64,000 nucleotides of DNA from Hymenochaete sp. R1 (taxonomy: Eukaryota > Basidiomycota > Agaricomycetes > Hymenochaetales > Hymenochaetaceae), in NCBI GenBank assembly GCA_019400425.1, contig JAFREE010000086.1, positions 40,055 to 104,054 of the forward strand, written 5' to 3'. Below the pieces are notes generated by a model. The model saw nothing but the letters and a program-made list of their open reading frames with translations. It did not search any database and had not been told where the DNA came from. The translations under genes and the position numbers were made by a program. Positions 23,060-34,393 of the stretch are shown here, piece after piece (position 1 is the stretch's first letter; every line of letters starts with the position of its first letter).

Positions 23060-26000
23060 TTAGCTTGGGTTGAGTTCCCCAATATCAGAGCTATCCGCAT
23101 CCGTGTCAACCCAGCTTTCCGACTCTGTATCGACGACACCATCTCCAAATCCATTCATCCGAGGATCCCTATAAGGGGAACGTAATCGATGGTTCGAAGG
23201 TACCTCACGACTATCTGGCCGTAGTTGAGAGCGATTTTGGACTGGGGACGTGGATAATGGTTGCCGTCCGCTTGGTTTTGAGTTTGATTCGTCGTCCTTA
23301 CCTTTGCCCTTAGATTTACCATTCGCTCCATTCACCCGTTCTCGCGAGCGGCCTCGTAGATCGAGACTGTTGACACCTTCCTTATCAGCTGAAGGTGATT
23401 CAAGCCAGAAGACCGTGTTCTCGCTGCCCAGCTTCATTGAGCTCATTTCGGGGGTCTTCAGAGATTTCAACGCGTTTTCAAGACCATTCCGACCTTCCCT
23501 TTCATTTTGGACTTCACCATCGTCACTCGTCGTTCTCCCTCCACATATGTTCGTCAGGGATACAACTTCGCTTTCGTTACCAGTTTCGTCTCCAGGAAGC
23601 TTACTACTACCACTCCCTACCATCCGGATCTCATGTAAATGCGAACTCTTTGCCCATTTTTTCGCCGAAGCTAGCGGCTCAGACGATTCACCACCTAAGG
23701 ACATCGAATGAGGAAGCGCTGAAGGCAGAGGCACAGTCCCATTCTGCGAGTGCGTGCGACGGATACGTGGGCGCATTCCACCAATGTTTATCGGTGCGGA
23801 AGCACCTACGCTATAGCTGTGCGTGTGTCCGTGTCCATGTCCGTGAGTATGGCTATGTCCAGGCAAATGGGGAGGATTGACGTTGGAGTTTGAGGGCGTT
23901 TTGGGTCGATGAGAAGTGAAGTGGCGAGGGTGAGGTGCGCGTATCTCAGAAGGGGTACGCCCTCCAGAAGGTGTGGTCATCGCTTGAGTAGGTAAACGAC
24001 GAGGAGTCTGAACGTCTTTTTCTTGAAAATAGCTTGTCGGAAATTTAACGCGTTCTGATTGTAACATTAGGACCAGTTATAATGTTGTAGGTGAACGAGG
24101 AAATACACGCACCTGTCTGACGCGCAACGCTTTGGGGCGTAGGTGTGGGAACCTGACTCACTGCCTTAGGCGCCGCACTCCAATCTTTGTTCCCCAGACT
24201 TGATAGATGCTTTTTACCCCATTCTCGCAACGAGTCGTGTCGACGATTCACTATAGGTGAGATGATTGGCTCTCCTCGGGAACCGCGAGTAAGCACCATG
24301 AAGACAAGAACGGTCAGGAGGAGACATAGCTGGGCAATACCCAGTCTCTTCTCTAGAATGACCTCATCCGTGAGATTGTCGACGCGGGCCTGAAGATCAT
24401 CGTGTTCTCGTTCAAGCCTTCTTCGATGCTTATCCCATTCGTTGATAGTCCTCTGAAGAAACTGTGCTTGCGATTTACTCTAAATTTTTCGATGAGACGA
24501 CTTTCGAAATTGAAAAAAGGGTAGATAGTGCACTTACTATTCCCTCTAGACGACCGAGGTCTTCTTCAAGCCTTCGTAAGGCATCTCGCATGCTGCGGGT
24601 CTGCTCTTCAACGTAGCGCACATAGAGGGTGGAATTTGACTCGAGAGCGTTCAAACGGGTCATAATGGTTCTGTAAATGGATTCCCCCGAGGATGCTGGA
24701 CCACCTAATGGCCGAGAATCCTGAGTTACAATAGTTTGAACGGAAGACGATGCAGATGCCGAAAACGTCGATGTATTGACATGCTGAGGGCTTTCAGAGA
24801 TACTCAGGGATGTCGTTATTTTGTCCTCCAGCTGCTCGCCAGACAGGGATGATTCAGAAAGTGGAATTTGAACGCTGGTTGGCGAACTCTCGTGAACGTT
24901 ATCGTAAACAGGATTTGAAGTAGCTTCAGAGGCGCGAGGATTGCTCTGGATTGATGTGGGTTCTGGCTCCGAAGTGAATCGAGGAGTTTCGTCGACGAAT
25001 GCATTGTCCGATTGATCATTTGTAGTGGTAAATGTTGCATCGCTCGGGACGGACTGAGTGCTTAATGTCGAAGATGTAAGAGTGTCAGCAATGTTGGTGG
25101 TGCTCGTGACAGCTTTCATCGTATTTGTCAAGGCTTCAAGTGACTTCTCGGTATTCACAGTCTCTTGGATCACTTCAATGACCTTCTCGGTCGACGGTAA
25201 ATGTACTGGATCTATTGCCCGACGCCCAAGGTCCTTGTGTTTCTCCTCGTATTCACCTTCCCAGACTTCCCATTTCCATTGTTCAAGGTGCGTTAAGCCA
25301 TAAATCCTGAGCAAGGAGATGGGACAGTAGAACTCATTCCCATAATGAGAATGAAAGTCAATGCGGATGAAACGGTAAAAATCTCGTAGGGAAGTCGGGG
25401 GATGGAATGACTGTCCCACAATATCTATCAGTATGTCTTTTTCGTCGGCGAAGTGTGCAACTTACCTGAATACCTCGAATATTCTTCGCTCTGTACGTCC
25501 CAGCGGGTATCCATCCCTCTGGATCCGTAGGAGACGTAGGAGCAACGCTCACGCTGAAATCCTTGAACACCCCGCTGAAGAACTCAAAATTCGCTAGCTG
25601 AACGGTATCTATCCTGATATCTTCACAAAGCTCGACAACAATGAACTTGTCTTCACCAGGAGTATTGCACGGACTGAGCATGTACTTGTCCTTTTTAGAT
25701 GAGAGAAGTGACGCCGGAGATCTGGCGGAGCGGTGGGAGTAATGAACTCGGGCAGAGCAGTCGAGAGAGGCATAGTTGAAACGATCCGTCAATGGCACTC
25801 GGAAATGTGCAGGAGGTAGTGGGGGGTCTGGATGATGCATTTCCGTGTCCTCTGCGTCTGGTTGGGATTCCGGAGGTGCATCCGAATGTCGAGCTCCCTT
25901 TGACTTCTCTGAATTGCCCCTGACAGCATCGTTCACCCCGTTCTTCAGAGACTGTTCTTGCTTCGCTTTCCAGTCCTCGAACGATAGCAAGAACTCTTCC

Positions 26001-26173
26001 GTGGGCTCATTGGATTGTATAGGTTGAAGGCAGCAAACAGGCGGGTCGGGAGGTTTCTGAGCATGCTTCGCGATGTTGTAAAGCGGGTTGGCTGGTGATG
26101 AAGGTGTCGCAAAGGCGGAGGAAGATAACAGCAGTGCGATGAGGCCGAACGGCAAAAGGTGTAACTTGAGCAT
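23060..26173 (-). CDS. SLP1: SUN-domain ER membrane protein, Slp1/SUCO type
   Basis: A protein of the SUN-like Slp1 group, which in yeast acts in the ER membrane with Emp65 to protect newly made soluble ER proteins. Starting at 26173, a cleavable signal peptide (LHLLPFGLIALLLSSSAFA) is followed by LLSFEDWKAKQ, a block typical of this group. The SUN-like domain then covers FNYASLDCSARVHYS ... YMLSPCNTPGEDKFIVVELCEDIRIDTVQLANFEFFSGVFKDF and, after an intron near 25410-25465, RFIRIDFHSHYGNEFYCPISLLRIYGLTH. A Ser/Thr-rich region, a coiled coil (about 24480-24680) and one transmembrane helix (LGIAQLCLLLTVLVFMVL, about 24300-24350) follow. The C-terminal tail (exon 23060-24067) is long, basic and disordered. 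The order signal peptide - SUN - coiled coil - TM matches the Slp1/Opt family and not the nuclear-envelope SUN proteins. Confidence 0.85.
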
Positions 26174-26554
26174 CGCAGACGGCGAATTCGTCGTCAAAGA
26201 AGAGCGACAGCGTGCCCGTTGCTCCTGACGGTCACTGGCAAAGTTCGGCGGCGCGGAAGTCGACCACGTAGTGATCGGCGCCACACGCAACTTGAGCCAA
26301 CTAAAAATAGCGGTCGACGCATCCAAATTACCTGGAATCAAATAATTTAACCATTTCTTCACCACATATGGAAGGTGTTTAATTATGTCTTATTATCCAG
26401 AATATTGTAATGTCTCGGGGATGCGATATTTCGGCATATTTTCGCAGTGAAATCAACTGCGCCTGCTTTAGAACAATAATGATACGCAAAGGTGTAAAGA
26501 AACACGAAGGTCCATCGGAAGTTATGTGTTGTGACGCGAAGCCAACTTCGTAGA
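26174..26554. other. Intergenic spacer outside the left arm
   Basis: SLP1 upstream region, outside the inverted duplication. In-frame low-complexity codons continue upstream of the SLP1 start, but the signal peptide marks 26173 as the likely start. No other gene seen. Confidence 0.4.
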
Positions 26555-26617
26555 CGTGAAGACACAACTGAGTAAATTTGAGCCCGAGTGAACACGAAAC
26601 ACCAGAAACCATTTCCG

Positions 26618-28479
26618 TCATCGCCTCCGTTTCACCTCTTTCCTCGGTTTACAAGAGACTATGGGTACCTTCGAACGTAACCACGGCAAAGCCTCCGGAT
26701 CGACTCTTGGGCAATCGTTGAGCTCCAGAACTTCAATAGGAAAAACGCGAGAGACATCATCCAAAGATGCCGCTATCCGTGCACTTAATTGATCATGAGG
26801 TTGATCATCATCGTTCGTCGACCCCAAGTTCGAATTGTTTCCTGTGCCCTCGCCGCAAGCCGAGTCCATTGTATCCCTTAGTCGAGCTTTGACAAGTCGA
26901 ATAATAGGTCCAGCTTTGAGTTCTGGTATACCATTGAGGTGCAGGCGCTGTAATCGTGGGCATAGGACTTTCGCCGGTTGCGACAACAGGCGGTCCACGA
27001 TCGAATGTCCAAACGAACAGTATGAAATATCAAGATACTCCAATAATGGCGCATCCTCTAAGATCTTCAAGTCTCTACTTGGATCGAGAAAGTCATAAAT
27101 TCGTCGTAAAGTCAACGTCTTTAATGTGGGTAGTGAGCGCGATGGCCAGCCTTCCCCCTTTTCAACGATTAACTCCTCGAGGACTGGAAAATCAAGTTTG
27201 TCCATTAATAAATGCAAGACGGTCGGGTTGTCCAAAATCACGAGACGTTTCAATCGAGGAAGCCTGGTACGTGACCCAGCGGGAATGAAATCATCACCGT
27301 CGTGCTGACTCGGAGTGGCCGACACCTTCAACGTCATTTCCTCCAAATACGTATTGTTGACAATCACCTCCGTTAGTAACGCCAAGGAGATCACTGGTAA
27401 GACCAAATGGAACCTCGTAAGGTTAAGAAAAGAAATCAACGTGGGTCCTAACTCATGACGAGCCGACGTCTCCAAGCTGAAATCTTTTATGCCCGAAAGA
27501 CAAATTTTGTCCAGTATCTCCCCTAGCATATACCCTCCGGAAAAACTTTGATTCGTAAGCTTCAACGTCTCATGGTTCATTTTCGTGGCGAGGCGGTCGA
27601 AGTTGGGAACGTAACTATTCTTCATCGCGGAGAACTTGAACCACTCCACTTCGAGCCCCTTCAAATGTGTCCACACGTCCGGAAACAGCGAATCGAAAGT
27701 TTCCATATGTGAACCGACATCATACCCTCTCACAATGAGATACGATATCCGCCCTCGAGAGCGATTCTTCCATTCTTTGATTTTATTCCGTTTCGTTGTC
27801 ATTCCCAAAACGAGTCGACTCCAAAAAGAGGGTGTGTTGAGAATGAGTTGCCTCCACGCCCTACAGATAGACATCATCCGAAGCATCTTGGAGTTGCTAC
27901 CACATATGACCTCGTGAAAGATCCCGATGATCAATTCTACGGGCAGTTTCGCGAAATGACACTGGGGTGGCTCCAACGCTTTCTGGGCCTTCTGCTTGAT
28001 ATCTGCGAGCTCTGCGTGACGTTTCGAGTCAGTCGCTTTAATTCGTTCCAATGCGAGCTCCGCCATCATGAGAGCCCCAGAGTGCTTTCCTAGCCGTAGA
28101 AAAAGTCCAGCAGCACGCGAATAACCCTGATGGACATGCGTCGAATTGAAATTGAGCGAGCATCCTGAACAGCTTCAAGTACGCACACACGCACCTGCCA
28201 TGACGAAGGTGCAATCTCAATGACCTTTTTTGAATCCTTAAGTGCCTCATTATATCTTTCCAGCTTCTCATAGGTAGCCGCTCGCGAATCGTAAACTTGC
28301 TTATCCTTGTCGTTCAATAATATAACCTTGATGATTCAAACAGTGAGACGCGTGGATTATGCAAGCATTTCTATGCATACCTGATTGAATGCTTTCAGAG
28401 CCTCTTCATACTTCTCGGCTTTGAACAGAGAGATGGCATATTTGAAGAGATCCTTGGAAGCATTACTGGCAATTGGCAT
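26618..28479 (-). CDS. TPR-F-box-LRR protein, copy A'
   Basis: Likely SCF substrate adaptor of the same family as copies A, B, B' and C. The start at 28479 (MPIASNASKDLFKYAISLFKAEKYEEALKAFNQ) begins a TPR. The second exon (about 28200-28320) adds LNDKDKQVYDSRAATYEKLERYNEALKDSKKVIEIAPSSWQ, and the third runs to the stop at 26618. The F-box-like motif (CHFAKLPVELIIGIF ... SICRAWRQLILNTPSFW) lies at about 27815-27970, followed by roughly 400 residues of leucine-rich repeats and a Lys/Arg-rich end. Over about 230 bases around the F-box (27833-28064) I count about six differences from copy A, yet the LRR half has many substitutions and length changes. The reading frame is open throughout. Confidence 0.85.
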
Positions 28480-28842
28480 GATGGGATGAATGAAGGAGAG
28501 GAGTCACGGTTATGATTCCAGTTGTATCGCGTTTGATTACGTACTTTTGTCAATTCGACGCGTTCGTCGAGAGACGACCCGGGACCTCCTTGAAGATGAT
28601 GGGCTGTAATGTATTGACTGAACTGGAACGGCGTCTTATACTGAAAAATGCTGCATTTGGTTTATATGAGGTTCGGGAAGCAACCATCACTTCATATTAC
28701 ATTATAATGGGTTAGATAGTGTTATACTATACAATATCAACGAATCTATAGTATCCATATCAAAGTGTGTTCTTCCTTTTCCTATTTGAAACTGGGTAAA
28801 ATGCAATGAATCGAGGCGAAATCGGGAACTAAATGAGATGAT
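28480..28842. other. Spacer between A' and B'
   Basis: 363 bases, A/T-rich, holding the promoter of A' and the 3' end of B'. No gene seen. Its counterpart between B and A in the right arm (47,225-47,595) is almost the same length. Confidence 0.5.
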
Positions 28843-30678
28843 TCAGTTTTCGTATGAGTGCGAAGAGAAAGCCCGAGGCAGATTTTGTATCAGTGCAAAC
28901 GCTGTAGATGGCCAACAGTTGATGATGATTGGCACCTTCGAATACAAAAGCATTATCATCTCCGATTTAATTAAGGGACAATAATTGAGTTCCAGAACCT
29001 TTATCGGAGATGCGTGGCACGTCCTGACACCCGGCGGATTATTCGAACGCCCATCGTCGACTGGAACCTCAAAGTTCGCGCTGGGAAGACGAGATTCGAC
29101 GAGTGCTATAACGGTCCCGGTCTTAAGGCCAGGCATGCCATTAAGATACAATTGTTGCAACCGAGGGCAAATCGTCCCCATTCCTGATAAAATATCCACA
29201 AGGTGATCTCCCAGACGATTGAATGAAAGGTCAAGATGCTCCAACAAAGGCGTGCTTTCAAGCATCGTTATGATAGTGGTCGAAACGGAATCAGAAGGGC
29301 TATTGAGATATCGAAGGCTCAACGCCTTCAATGTAGGATACGATCGATTGACCGGCACCCACCCATTTTTAATAGCAAGAACCTCCAGCGCTGGAAAGTC
29401 CATATACGAGATTAGCTTTCCGCACATGAGCGCACCATGATGGTTCCTCTTTTGGTTCGTTAGTACGAAACGTCTTACATGAGGCAACTTGAACGTAGAC
29501 ACAGCGGTCCCAGTCCCGATCCCATTGCCCGCGTCCTCAACCGTGACCTCGGATATCGATAATTCGACATCCTTTAAGCATACGTTCCTGGAAAGCACTT
29601 CAACCAGTGGAATCAATGGGACGTTTGATTTGACCAAATGAAGACGCGTGAGACTTCCACAGGAAAGTAATGTCGGCCATAGTACTGCGCTCTCCGACAC
29701 TTCGATCCTGAGGTCCTTCAGATTCAAAAGACAAACTTTCTTCAGAATCCCCTCCAGCATAGACTTTCCGAAAGTCGAGGGGAACGTCACATTCAGGCTT
29801 TCGAGTTTCATTTTGGTGTCGATGCGTTCGAAAATAGGAACATCGTTTTTGCGAGGAGTGATCGGGCAGTCCACTTCGAGTCTTTTCAAGTTTGACCAAA
29901 ATTCTGAGCCCAGCTTATTGAATGCCGTTGAGCGATAAGTAATGCTTCGATGCACAGTTAGGTGCGTGATCCTTCCGTGCGACCGTTCGTTCCATGCAGT
30001 GACCTCCTTCTGCTTCCTTTTCCCGCCGACGACGAGACGCCTCCAAAACGAGGGCGTGTTAATGATGAGTTCCCTCCACGCCCTACAGACCGAACTCAAT
30101 TCAAGCATTCTGGAGTTACTTTTGTTTATGTCCTGGTGGAAAATTTCGGTGATCAACTCGACGGGGAGTTTCATAAAGTGACACTGGGGCGGCTCCAATG
30201 TCTCATGCTCGGTGCCTGCGAGCTCTGCGCATTGTTCCAAATGAGTCGCGTCGTTTCGTTCTGGTGCGAGCTCTATCATTTTAAGATAAGATGAGTGTCT
30301 TCCCAACTGCCTGAAAAGATGGGCGGCGCGGCAGTATCCCTAGTAGAACACTGACAGTGCGAGGAGCTTCAAAAGAAGAAGAGAAGGGTCTACTTACCTC
30401 ACGAGACGAAGGTGTCATCTCGATGTCCTTTTTTAATTCGTTCAATGCTTCATTATATTCCTCGAAATTCTCCAAACCTGTTGTGATTGCATGAAGAATC
30501 CACATATCTTTACGGTGTAATCGTACGCTCTTGATCAAGGCGTGAGGAGCGCGAGCCACAAACACAAGAGAACGACGATGCATACCTCGTTGAAGGATTT
30601 TAAACCTTCTTCGTATCTTCCAGCTTGAAAGTGAGAAGAGGCATTTCTGAGATGGTCCTCGAAAGATGCAGTCGACAT
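28843..30678 (-). CDS. TPR-F-box-LRR protein, copy B'
   Basis: Mirror partner of copy B at 45.4-47.2 kb. Exon 1 starts at 30678 (MSTASFEDHLRNASSHFQAGRYEEGLKSFNE, a TPR). Exon 2 (about 30402-30540) ends EEYNEALNELKKDIEMTPSSRE. Exon 3 begins GYCRAAHLFRQLGRHSSYLKMIELA and includes the F-box-like segment (CHFMKLPVELITEIF ... VCRAWRELIINTPSFW). The LRR part from about 29,348 to 29,610 differs from copy B at one base by eye, whereas the TPR exons and the last about 80 residues are clearly different. The C terminus lacks the basic tail of A and A'. Frame intact. Confidence 0.85.
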
Positions 30679-30687
30679 GATGGAATG

Positions 30688-30721
30688 AAGGAAAGGAAAG
30701 GAAAGGAGAGGAGAGGAAAGG
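30688..30721. repeat. GGAAA-type microsatellite
   Basis: Tandem GAAAG/GAGAG pentamers just upstream of the B' start codon, in the expected 5' leader (pyrimidine-rich on the coding strand). Absent from the corresponding position before copy B. Confidence 0.7.
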
Positions 30722-31033
30722 ATTATTATAATATCACTTTATTATAGTGTATCATGATAGTTTATAAAGGGCGACTCGAGGAGGTTGTGGCCTATGGTTG
30801 CCAGGTTGGCGTTGATCGTCGCATTACTAAGCAAGTGGTTTTGCTTGCCGCGCGGCTGTGGTCATTCTTGCTGAATTCGACCACAGGCAAGACTCACATT
30901 CATTGATCGATTAGTTTCTTTGCGATGTCATGTGTGGGCGACCTGGAAACGTATCAAATGATGCTTTCAAGCTATCTATTGATAGAGGGTTACAGCGGTA
31001 AAAATTCACTACGTTCACTACCATAAAGGCATC

Positions 31034-31970
31034 TCATTCAGTGGAATGATTGCGACCAGTCCCAGTCGCAGACGTGGTACGAAGTGTGCTTTCGGCAGCG
31101 CCAAGCAATGACCTTCTTTCTCTCATCTCCCCATCCGCTTCATCGTCCTCTTCAAGCACGAACATATCCGGTGACTCTCTCTGTGTCTTGACAAAGTAAT
31201 TCAACTTGTGAGCAGACTCTAACATGGTCCCCTTGGAGCTGACGTTGATCTTATAGTACCTATCCTCCAATTCGTTAAGGTTAATTGTCGCCGGGTCAGT
31301 TGTTGCGGGTACAGCTGGAAGGTGCATGCACATGTATAACATGGTGAAGTGAGCAGCGAGTCTTTTCTTAAACTGCATGGAAGTCACTGACCAACCATAC
31401 ATTCCTTCCCTTCTATCTTCTTTCGAAGAATCTTGTACTTGCCCGCTTCCGCTGGTATAGGATTCTCCGCAACTGTGAACGATAATGCATCAGTACTATT
31501 GTGGGCGTGGTGGTGGGCACTTACGATAGGCAAGTCGCTCCTCCAGGTATTCACTATCTTTATCAGCGGAAACCTTCGTCCAGTTGCTCGATTGACTGCG
31601 AGTGGCTCTAGGTCTTTGCCTTCCATGTGACCCAGAACCTCTCGCTCGGCTGCTCGAACTTCCTCTAGAAACTCTTGGCATTTCGCTGGTCGTCTTTCTA
31701 CGTCTAACTCGTACGAACGGACTGCTTGTGCTTGCTTCACACTTTGTTGGGTATCAGTTTACTAGGTAAATACATACCATCTTATATATTACGCACTGGT
31801 CGGGTACTGCTTTGCTCGAATGGAAAGCGGATATTGATTGATTTCGTAACGCAGTCGTTTTGCTCTTCCGCGGTTTCCCTGGTTGGGTGGGCCTCTTCCC
31901 ATGTCCTATCGGACAGCAAAGCTGCACTAATGCCAACGAACGTGAAAGTTCCAATACACTAGTTGCATAT
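31034..31970 (-). CDS. Unknown protein X' (spliced, exon limits approximate)
   Basis: No family recognised. Several short exons can be joined on the minus strand. One (about 31805-31970) reads GTFTFVGISAALLSDRTWEEAHPTRETAEEQ and on. Another carries KCQEFLEEVRAAEREVLGHMEGKDLEPLA. A third carries SNWTKVSADKDSEYLEERLAY and splices at GTAAGT (about 31524) to AENPIPAEAGKYKILRKKIEGKECM. The last exon (31034-31307) reads RYYKINVSSKGTMLESAHKLNYFVKTQRESPDMFVLEED and ends in a polar tail. The start codon was not found with confidence and may lie upstream of 31970. The same peptides are recognisable in the mirror copy X at 44.2-45.0 kb, so the coding frames are under some constraint or were recently so. 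Function unknown. Confidence 0.45.
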
Positions 31971-32463
31971 ATTACGGCTGAGTTTGCTTCCAGCTACAGC
32001 ACGTCAGTGAAGTGACTTATTATTCGGAAGCTGATTTTATAAGCGGATCCTAGTATCGTAAATATTACCAGACGTAACTTTGCTTGAACTGCAATACGTT
32101 TTCCAGGCCGTCTTCCGAGGATCTATGAATCGTCCGCAACCGAGGCTTCAAAGACCTCGGTGTATTATACACCGTACACTTTAAAAACCACGCGAAATTA
32201 TCATGTATTCTCTTATCCCCTAGGCACAAGCCTCACGATCATTCCAGAGGTTTGAAAGTTCAAAACTAGCCTCGTTTGATAAAGAGTAAAGAAGAAAAGT
32301 TCTGATAGTCTCGAGTCATTCTTTACTTCCATAAGTAATACATTGGAACGAAGCTAGAGCAGAATGACTCGACAATAGGGTACAGTCTCTGTACAGCATT
32401 TAGAGGATACACGGACAATTAAAATTCTCTCCTCCGTGAACCTATACGTAGAAACGAAGACAA
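31971..32463. other. Spacer just inside the left arm
   Basis: About 490 A/T-rich bases between X' and the F-box gene D. It may hold the first exon of X'. No other gene was recognised, and there is no similarity by eye to the sequence just inside the right arm. Confidence 0.4.
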
Positions 32464-33898
32464 TCAACTCCTCACCCTGCTTCCTGTGACAAAGTTAGTC
32501 TTCCAGAGCTCATCCTCTTCTGCCATTTTCCACCAAGTCGTGTTTGAATATCTTGATGAAGCTCTCCTCCATCCGTCAGGTCCAACATACCGAGTTATCT
32601 CCTCAGCTTCTGTTGCTCCATCCAAAATATCGGTCATTGCTGCATCAGCATCTGCCCCAGCTCCAGACCCAGATCTATAGGCAGGTTCTTTACCCGATGC
32701 CGAAGACATTGTCATCGCTGTCGCCCTAGCCGTGTTAGCTGTTGACCGAACCTTCTTCGATGCTACCTCGACGGGTTGTGAGCGCTCCGGTATCCAGCTC
32801 CATGCGGAGTGGTCGCCGCTGCCCCATAACACGACGTATGTGACGGAAGTAACGTACGTCCGAACCTCGGAGACTACGGCGCGTTGAAAGAGAGGTACGA
32901 GGGGCGGGTTCCATTGATCGACTTCCAATTCAAGGGAGGATAGATGATAGAGGCGAGACAATTGATTTAGAAGAGCTCGTTGCTGTAGAGATAATTAGTC
33001 ATACACATGTGCAATTGATTGTACATGATATTTGGCTTACGGCTTCGTACGTGGGCGAGTATGGGATGACTGAGAGGTGCTTCAGATTTGGACAAGCGTT
33101 GACTATCATCTCGACGGACGCATCCGCTGCGTCTGGTGGGAGCAAGAGAATAGATAGGCTGACCAATTTTTTAAACCTATAAAGCTCAGGAAGCATAAGC
33201 GGCAATAACGAAACCGCTTCCTCTGTCGAAACGATAAACTTTAGCCTTGTAAGTGGACAGTGATAAAGCTGCTCCAGTATGAACAGCGAGCCCTCGAAGA
33301 GCGTTAGGTGGGGCATCACGCCAAGAGGCATTATGTCCAACGGTTCGTCTTCCAACAGGTCCGGAATCTTAAGGTACTTGACGACGTTTTGAGTGGAGAG
33401 GAAAGTCGCCATGTTCGCATCCCATGGAAACGAAAGCTGGATCTCAGTCGCCTGAAGATTTGGAGGTGGTGGGGAGAGAAGGGACGAGTGGCCACGAGTT
33501 TGACCGAGGGAGTATCTATAACCTGCGATTATTTCCGTATCGAGATGTAAGAGCTCGAGTTGACCGAGGTTCTGAACGGCACGACGGAGCAGGTCCCAAA
33601 ATTGAGTTGTGTTCACGATTTCAACCACACTTTGGAGAGTTGCAAAGTCTCGAACACGAGGGCGGCTCGTGAAGTGGAACACACGCACGAGATGAGCCAA
33701 CCTCGAGGCAGTTTTCAGCGTATGCAGGAGCGGGATGTAGTTTGCGTGGGGTATAATTTGAACGTCATAATAAAGGGCCCTTTCAGCTACAGCTTGAAAG
33801 GAGCGGGACGTCCGAGCAAGCGCACAGAGCGTTATGTCGTGCGACGAGGAACTAATTATCCTTTTTGCTACCTCTGGAGGCACCGAGTGAGGTGACAT
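32464..33898 (-). CDS. F-box-like protein D
   Basis: Two exons, 33046-33898 and 32464-32987, joined at GTAAGC/CTACAG. The N terminus (VPPEVAKRIISSSSHDITLCALARTSRSFQAVAERALYYDV) is a short F-box-like helix pair of the kind found at the start of many Agaricomycete F-box proteins. It is followed by irregular leucine-rich sequence (HLVRVFHFTSRPRVRDF, LTRLKFIVSTEEAVSLLPLML, ACPNLKHLSVIPYS). The last about 100 residues are Ala/Ser-rich and polar. It is not a member of the TPR-F-box family: no TPR, and no sequence similarity to A, B or C beyond the domain type. It lies inside the inverted duplication, head to head with TRM44. Target unknown. Confidence 0.65.
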
Positions 33899-34393
33899 CT
33901 AAAAATGATTCAACGATATCAAGTTGCTAGGATAGAATCTGAGCGATGCTTACGGCGCGTCCGACACGCGTTTATGCGATATGTCACCTCCGTACGCCTT
34001 TTTCTTCCACAATCGAACGAGAACAGTGAGTGTCCAAAGATTAAAAGGAGAGCTTGCCAACGATGCTGAAAATGAATGATGAAGGTACAGTAACAGTAGA
34101 AGAGGGTCCGCTGCAATGGCCTGAAGAAAGGAAACAGACGCAAGCTTCCGTATAAGGTGCGATCCAGCCACGCCCCCTCGTCTCAAGCTTAGCGAATTCC
34201 GTTTACAAACAAATATCCTTCTCTTTCCTTTCTTCCTACACCCGTCACAACATATTCTGGCTCTGTTTTTTTTTCGACAGAGTCCAAGAGGCAATGAAAT
34301 ATACGTAATGAATACGAGGCAGCCATATAGTCCAATTCCTTACAGCGCACAGGAGTCGTATCACCAACTGGGCTCGCTCGGCAATGACTTGCT
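33899..34393. other. Divergent promoter region of D and TRM44
   Basis: 495 bases between the two start codons. No gene seen. A T-run at about 34,266-34,275 is the only notable composition feature. Confidence 0.45.

Larger units (their letters stand above)
26555..31955. repeat. Left arm of a 5.4 kb inverted duplication
   Basis: Carries A', B' and X', all on the minus strand. Its reverse complement aligns with 44,157-49,490 gene by gene. Spacers match too: 363 versus 371 bases between the A and B copies, and 355 versus 344 between the B and X copies. The outer limit was set by eye where similarity past the A/A' stop codons fades. The inner limit was set at the shared ACGTTCGTTGGCAT-type sequence near 31,935-31,955. 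Identity is uneven along the arm. Confidence 0.85.
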
